From CAZGNZ01 sp964527215 (GTDB taxonomy: Bacteria; Fidelibacterota; Marinisomatia; SCGC-AAA003-L08; JACNLC01), in the NCBI GenBank assembly GCA_964527215.1, contig CAZGNZ010000010.1:1-64000 (forward strand): DNA of 64,000 nt. The letters run 5' to 3'. The position numbers and the translations under genes are program-made. This document shows, one piece after another, positions 59,643-64,000 of this stretch. The notes beneath the pieces were generated by a model. The model did no database searches. It was not told the DNA's origin and worked only from the letters and a program-made list of their open reading frames with translations. Every line of letters starts with the position of its first letter. The first letter of the stretch is position 1.

Positions 59643-60742
59643 GCCTTCTTTCCGCTGAAGGTGATTCGGGGATCCACCAGTGAATAAAGGATATCCGCCA
59701 GCAGAATACCGGTCAGCGTCAGTACGGCACTGATGGTGAACACAGCCATTACAACGGGGTAATCCCGGCTGGTGATCGCCTCAAATCCCAGAGAACCCAT
59801 TCCGGGGATTGAAAAAATGGTTTCGATAATGACGCTTCCGCCCACCAGCAGCGGCAGCAGCATCGCCATCAGCGTAATAATGGGAATCAGCGAGTTTCGC
59901 ATGGCGTGCTTGAGGATCACCACGCGTTCGCTGAGGCCTTTGGCCCGGGCAGTGCGAATGTAATCCTGACGAATGATCTCCAGCATCCCGGTTCGCATCT
60001 GGCGGGAAAGATAGGCGAAACTGCCGTATGTCATCGTGATGACGGGCAGCGTGATATGCCAGGCCAGATCCTGGAACTTCTCCCAGCCCGTCATGGAACT
60101 CACCGTATTGGAATGGAGACCGGCATACGGAAACAGATCCAGGAAATCTCCCCCTCCCAGGAAAATAATGAGCATAATCCCGATCCAGAACGACGGTAGG
60201 GAATACAGCATGAATACAATGAAGGTACTCACGCGCTCCATGAACGAATTGTTATTCACTGCAGAGTAAACACCAAGGGGAATGGCAATCAGATAGGAAA
60301 TCGTGATTGAGATGAGACTCAGCATCAGCGTGACCGGTACCCGTTCCTTCAGCTTCTCAATCACGGGCTGGTTGTCACGGAAGGAATTGCCGAAATCCAG
60401 TTTCAGGATGTTTGCGGTCCAGATGTGATACTGGTTTCGCGTGCCGTTCCAACGGAAAGTCAGTCTGTGCAGGAGAGATTTGGGATTCTCATTATCCTGC
60501 TCCTCGAACAGTGTCCAGTAGAAAATGGGCTTATCCAGATTCCACTGTTTCCGGATCAGTTTAATGATCTGTTCATTCAGGTCTTTCCCTGTTCCGGTAC
60601 TCATCTCTCCCGATGCACCTACACCGGCTTTCAGCTCTGCGGGATCACCCGGAGCAAGCCTTGAAATCATGAAGGATATCACCGTGATGAAAAACAGCGT
60701 CGGAATCATTAGAAGTATCCGTTTGGCAATGTAAGTCAGCAT
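59639..60742 (-). CDS. Oligopeptide-type ABC permease, DppB/OppB family
   Basis: 367 residues, six membrane helices: the family opening YIAKRILLMIPTLFFITVIS and FMISRLAPGDPAE, a periplasmic insert of about 70 residues, and the cytoplasmic EAA-type loop IRTARAKGLSERVVILKHAM that contacts the ATPase. It forms the channel with the DppC-type protein. It lies 45 bp after the substrate-binding lipoprotein, and a GGGGAGA lies 14 bases upstream of its ATG, rather far for a ribosome site. Substrates are peptides or other small molecules; the neighbours do not narrow this. Confidence 0.85.
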   Translation of the reverse strand: MLTYIAKRILLMIPTLFFITVISFMISRLAPGDPAELKAGVGASGEMSTGTGKDLNEQIIKLIRKQWNLDKPIFYWTLFEEQDNENPKSLLHRLTFRWNGTRNQYHIWTANILKLDFGNSFRDNQPVIEKLKERVPVTLMLSLISITISYLIAIPLGVYSAVNNNSFMERVSTFIVFMLYSLPSFWIGIMLIIFLGGGDFLDLFPYAGLHSNTVSSMTGWEKFQDLAWHITLPVITMTYGSFAYLSRQMRTGMLEIIRQDYIRTARAKGLSERVVILKHAMRNSLIPIITLMAMLLPLLVGGSVIIETIFSIPGMGSLGFEAITSRDYPVVMAVFTISAVLTLTGILLADILYSLVDPRITFSGKKA

Positions 60743-60787
60743 CGTTGGTCGGTTAATCTCCCCTTTTGGGTTTATGCATTGTGCAGT

Positions 60788-62584
60788 TTATTTTGAATAT
60801 TTTTGGTACATCACCGGCACCCACCATTCAAGAGGGTCATATCCGGGCCGGACCGGAAAGACCGTAACGCCTCTGAAGCGTTTGTGATAAACAATATTGG
60901 AGGTGGGAATGTACGTAAATGTGTAAGGCTGCTCCTCATGCAGGATTTCCTGGAACTCCATCATGTACTCTTTCCTGATTTCCGGGTCAAATTCCTTTCG
61001 GTTCAGCTCAATCAGTTCATCCCCTCGTTCATGAATAAAACTGACATAGTTGGAACCGCGGCCCACAGCCTGGGACGAGTGAAAAATCTGATAGGGATCC
61101 GTATCCGTGACGGATGTAACCCATCCCAGAATCACCGCATCATAAACCTGATCGCGGACCGTATTTAAAAACACGGACCATTCCAGCGTCTGCACGTCTG
61201 CCTTGATGCCCACTTTGCGCAGTTCTTCGGCCATGATCAGCCCGGTCTGCTTGCGGTATTCGTTTCCATTGTTTGTGAGAAACGTAAACTCAAAGGGTAC
61301 TTTCTCTCCATTGAACATTTTGTCCAGAATGCCGTCGCCGTCAGTGTCCTCCCAGCCTTCGCTTTTCAGTATTTCACGTGCCAGATCAGGGTTGAATTCC
61401 CATGGTTCGATGTTATCATTGTATTCCGGCCTTTTGAAATATACATTGGATTTGGCCACCATGGCATTGCCGAAATACAGCACTTCAATGATCTGTTCCC
61501 GATCGCACAGATGGGTCATGGCCCTTCGAATCATTTTACTCTGGAAAATCGGATTTTTGGAATTCCAGCCGATGTAGCTGTATGAAGGAATGTAAAACAA
61601 TTCCTTATTGAAGTTATCGACAAATTTCCTCGAATTGGTTTTCATTTGGAATTTATCCTGGGGCAGACTGTAGATGATATCCAGTTCACCGGATTTCAGG
61701 CCGATCAGCGCTGCGTCGAAATCCTTCACGGTTTTATGGATCTGCTTCGCAGCATATCCGCGGTTGGCGATGCCGGCTTTGTCTCCCCAGTAGTTGGGAT
61801 CACGTTCCAGCACAAGGCGGTCGTCTGTCACCCATTCGGTGAGCAGATAGGGGCCGGATCCCATGGGCGAGCGACCCAGATCCTTGGAATTCCAGAATTC
61901 GGCAAATTTGTACGCCGGCAGTTCTGCAAACTGCTCCGGATCCTTGTCAGCCACATCATCAATCAGCATATTCAGTTCCTCGAAAGTATACTGTTCAAGA
62001 ATATTATCCGGATCATAGTAATGTCTGGGATAAATTTTCAGTCCGCCGATGAACAGATCATGCTTGAAGTACACATCGCTGCAGATAAAGCGAACCTTAT
62101 ACGGATCACCATCCACCAGTTCCGCTTTGGCCAGATTGTTGAAATAATTCCGCAGCGAGGCAGAGTCTGCAAAGGGGTTTCGAAGGGCTTTCAGGGAAAA
62201 CACCACATCATGTGCCGTAAGGGGCGTTCCGTCAGAGAAATATACATCCTGCCGCAGTTCAAAAGTATATTCCAGCTTGTCATCGGAAATGTCCGGCATG
62301 GTCACTGCCAGTTGGGGAATCATCTCCAGGGTATGCTTATTCTGTGTCAGCAGTGACTCGAATATTTTTTCTTCGATGTAGGTGGCATCCGCTCCGTGGG
62401 AAACCTGAGGGTGGATTTTGTCCGAATCGGAAAGTTCATGGATGATGAGCCAGTCTCCGGTATTGTCATCTGCCTTCATGCCGCTGGCATCCATATCCCA
62501 TTGACCGGATGCAGATTCTTCCGACTGTTTTCCGCCGCATGAAACCAGAATGAGCCCAAGAACAACAATTAACAGATTACGCAT
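60788..62584 (-). CDS. Family-5 ABC substrate-binding lipoprotein
   Basis: 598 residues from ATG 62584, chosen because AGGA lies six bases upstream and a lipoprotein signal follows at once (MRNLLIVVLGLILVSC, Cys16). The family-5 (OppA/DppA) pattern is clear: YTFELRQDVYFSDGTPLTAH then DVVFSLKAL, LTEWVTDDRLVLERDPNYWG, and IRRAMTHLCDREQIIEVLYF. It captures a peptide or similar ligand for the permeases downstream. It is closely related to the upstream partial protein, so the two arose by tandem duplication. An embedded segment DTDGDGILDKMFNGE resembles a calcium-binding loop. Anchored to the inner or outer membrane. Confidence 0.85.
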   Translation of the reverse strand: MRNLLIVVLGLILVSCGGKQSEESASGQWDMDASGMKADDNTGDWLIIHELSDSDKIHPQVSHGADATYIEEKIFESLLTQNKHTLEMIPQLAVTMPDISDDKLEYTFELRQDVYFSDGTPLTAHDVVFSLKALRNPFADSASLRNYFNNLAKAELVDGDPYKVRFICSDVYFKHDLFIGGLKIYPRHYYDPDNILEQYTFEELNMLIDDVADKDPEQFAELPAYKFAEFWNSKDLGRSPMGSGPYLLTEWVTDDRLVLERDPNYWGDKAGIANRGYAAKQIHKTVKDFDAALIGLKSGELDIIYSLPQDKFQMKTNSRKFVDNFNKELFYIPSYSYIGWNSKNPIFQSKMIRRAMTHLCDREQIIEVLYFGNAMVAKSNVYFKRPEYNDNIEPWEFNPDLAREILKSEGWEDTDGDGILDKMFNGEKVPFEFTFLTNNGNEYRKQTGLIMAEELRKVGIKADVQTLEWSVFLNTVRDQVYDAVILGWVTSVTDTDPYQIFHSSQAVGRGSNYVSFIHERGDELIELNRKEFDPEIRKEYMMEFQEILHEEQPYTFTYIPTSNIVYHKRFRGVTVFPVRPGYDPLEWWVPVMYQKYSK

Positions 62585-62610
62585 CAGAATTCCTAACATT
62601 GGTGATGATT

Positions 62611-64000
62611 TTATTTGCCATAGCGCTGCAAAGACGTCGGAACCCACCATTCCCTTAGATCAAAACCGGGCCGGAACGGGTACACTTCCACCCCTTTCAA
62701 TCGTTTATGATAGATGAAATTGGACTTCGGAATATACATGAAGGTATAGGGCTGTTCCTCATGGAGTATTTCCTGAAATTCTCGCATGTAGGTTTTGCGG
62801 ATTTCCGGATTGAACTCTTTCCGGTTCAGTTCGATGAGTTCATCCGCCCGTTCATTGTTGAATCCAATGGAATTGGACCCTCGCCCCACTGCCTGTGATG
62901 AGTGAAAAATCTGGTACGGGTCGGTATCACTGGTGGGCATGACCCAGGAAAGAATAACGCAGTCAAAATTATGGTCGCGGACGGTATTCAGAAAAACTGC
63001 CCATTCCATTTGACGAACATCCGCCTTGATCCCCACCTTTCTCAGCTCTTCGGACATGACCAGTCCCACCTGTTTGCGGACTTCATTCCCGTTGTTGGTA
63101 AGAAACGTGAACTCAAAATTTATTTTTTCGCCGTCAACCACCTTGTCCAGAATCCCGTCATTGTCCGTATCCGTCCAGCCTTCATCCCGAAGAATCTGCC
63201 GTGCCAGATCCGGATCATACGCCCAGGGCTGAATATCGTCATTATATTCCGGTCTCTTGAAATATACACTGGACTTTGCAACCATCCCTTCGCCGTAGAG
63301 CAGCAAATCGATGATCTGTTCGCGGTTGCACAGGTGGGTCATGGCCCGGCGGACCATCCTGCTGCGAAACAGCGGGTGATCATTGTTCCAGCCCAGGTAG
63401 TTGTACACCGGATAATAGAAAAGCTCTTTGTTGAAATGATTCGTGAATTTGGAAGAATTGGTTTGATTCTGATACAGTTCCTGGGGCAGGTTTCGAATAA
63501 GGTCAATCTCACCGCCTTTCAGCCCGATGAGGGCGGCATCCCGGTCCTTGACCGTTTTATGAATGTGCCTGCCTGTGTACCCCATTCCAGTCAGTCCCCC
63601 AGCATCTCCCCAGTAATTGGGATCACGCTCAAGCACCAGTCGGTCATCGGTGATCCATTCGACAAAAACATATGGTCCGGAGCCGACCGGATTCCGTCCC
63701 AGTTCCTTGCTGTTGAAAAACTCAGCATAAGTATAGGCCGGCAGGGATTCAAAATCCGCATTTTCCGATTCGGACGTTTTTTCCAGCAGTTCTTCCAGGT
63801 CTTTGAATGAATACTGATCCATGATATTTTCAGGATCATAAATATGTTTTGGGTAAATCTGAAGGCCGCCGATAAACAGATCGTGTTTGAAATAAATATC
63901 CGAGCAGCTGAATTTCACCGTAAAACGGTCTTCTCCCGCCAGCTCGACTCCGGAAACATTCTGATAGTAGTTTCGAAGAGGGGCCGCATCCACAAAGGGA
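62611..64000 (-). CDS. Family-5 ABC substrate-binding protein (N-terminus beyond window)
   Basis: About 462 residues of a second family-5 binding protein; the start, signal peptide and first ~150 residues lie past the right edge. The remaining sequence parallels the downstream paralogue almost segment for segment (IRNLPQELYQNQTNSSKF; RRAMTHLCNREQIIDLLLYG; TDTDNDGILDKVVDGEK; CVILSWVMPTSDTDPYQIF). It ends 26 bp before the next gene's start. Two such proteins before one permease pair imply an importer with two ligand inputs, or recent duplication. Any ATPase genes might lie further upstream. Confidence 0.85.
   Translation of the reverse strand, partial: PFVDAAPLRNYYQNVSGVELAGEDRFTVKFSCSDIYFKHDLFIGGLQIYPKHIYDPENIMDQYSFKDLEELLEKTSESENADFESLPAYTYAEFFNSKELGRNPVGSGPYVFVEWITDDRLVLERDPNYWGDAGGLTGMGYTGRHIHKTVKDRDAALIGLKGGEIDLIRNLPQELYQNQTNSSKFTNHFNKELFYYPVYNYLGWNNDHPLFRSRMVRRAMTHLCNREQIIDLLLYGEGMVAKSSVYFKRPEYNDDIQPWAYDPDLARQILRDEGWTDTDNDGILDKVVDGEKINFEFTFLTNNGNEVRKQVGLVMSEELRKVGIKADVRQMEWAVFLNTVRDHNFDCVILSWVMPTSDTDPYQIFHSSQAVGRGSNSIGFNNERADELIELNRKEFNPEIRKTYMREFQEILHEEQPYTFMYIPKSNFIYHKRLKGVEVYPFRPGFDLREWWVPTSLQRYGK

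Noticed and set aside
1..64000. tRNA, rRNA, CRISPR arrays or riboswitches
   Set aside because: No cloverleaf with a GTTCRA arm, no rRNA-like sequence, no regularly spaced short repeats and no recognised aptamer core were seen by eye.

Overview
The window reads as a chromosomal piece of an FCB-group bacterium (Marinimicrobia/Fidelibacterota, Calditrichota or a close candidate phylum; I cannot fix which). Supporting signs are C-terminal sorting domains of the type IX secretion (T9SS) kind with YPNPFNP cores on several secreted proteins, a PorV-type outer-membrane protein, TonB-dependent receptors with carboxypeptidase-regulatory-like N-termini, a C25 (gingipain-like) peptidase, GCTDP...DDGSC repeats and a GlmL/MutL-family ATPase. 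There are no rRNA or tRNA genes and no CRISPR array. Most of the window looks near 50% GC by eye, with a GC-richer gene at about 12.8-13.3 kb and an AT-rich stretch at about 50.5-55 kb.

Layout. 1-1041: no genes; two copies of a MITE-like element with 18-bp terminal inverted repeats and 4-bp flanking duplications, with one copy of a dispersed repeat between them. 1042-11780 (minus strand): a block of soluble signalling proteins, namely a receiver-only regulator, a GAF/HisKA_2 kinase, and a tight four-gene operon of two receiver-first multi-PAS/GAF histidine kinases and two receiver-plus-HD-like regulators. 12262-14115: a stand-alone integrase-SAM-like protein, a GC-rich VOC protein and a GOLPH3/GPP34 homologue.

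14137-38793 (all minus strand): a polysaccharide-utilisation-like locus. From upstream to downstream it has a ROK repressor, a NifX-like small protein, a PorV-like protein, a TIG/beta-propeller lipoprotein, a TonB-dependent receptor, a T9SS secreted protein, a GH114/TM1410-like protein with CBM9-like module and dockerin, a four-CBM9-like-module protein with dockerin and T9SS tail, a galactokinase-type GHMP kinase, a GH36-like alpha-galactosidase, a sugar-1-phosphate nucleotidyltransferase, a GH114/TM1410-like lipoprotein, a sodium:sugar symporter, a DUF4874/DUF4832 secreted protein and a DUF5009 membrane acyltransferase. Together they suggest capture and hydrolysis of an alpha-linked galactose- or galactosamine-type glycan outside the cell, Na+-driven uptake, and kinase plus nucleotidyltransferase conversion to a nucleotide sugar. 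This is the most coherent candidate for an undescribed system here.

39592-49832 (plus strand): a 1745-residue C25-peptidase-like surface protein, then a second TonB-dependent receptor followed by a YfiR/DUF4154 periplasmic protein and a methyl-accepting chemotaxis protein, a possible outer-membrane-to-cytoplasm sensory relay. 49833-55115: an AT-rich accessory zone with toxin-antitoxin remnants (a HepT-like scrap and a HicA gene with an early stop next to HicB), bracketed by a 24-bp direct repeat, then a double flavodoxin-like oxidoreductase, a VOC protein and a truncated-looking receiver-PAS protein.

55116-64000 (minus strand): a three-gene GlmL set (GlmL ATPase, a barrel-sandwich/KOW protein, a small membrane protein) downstream of an oligopeptide-type ABC importer: two tandem family-5 substrate-binding lipoproteins, the second cut by the window edge, and DppB/DppC permeases, with no ATPase subunit in view.
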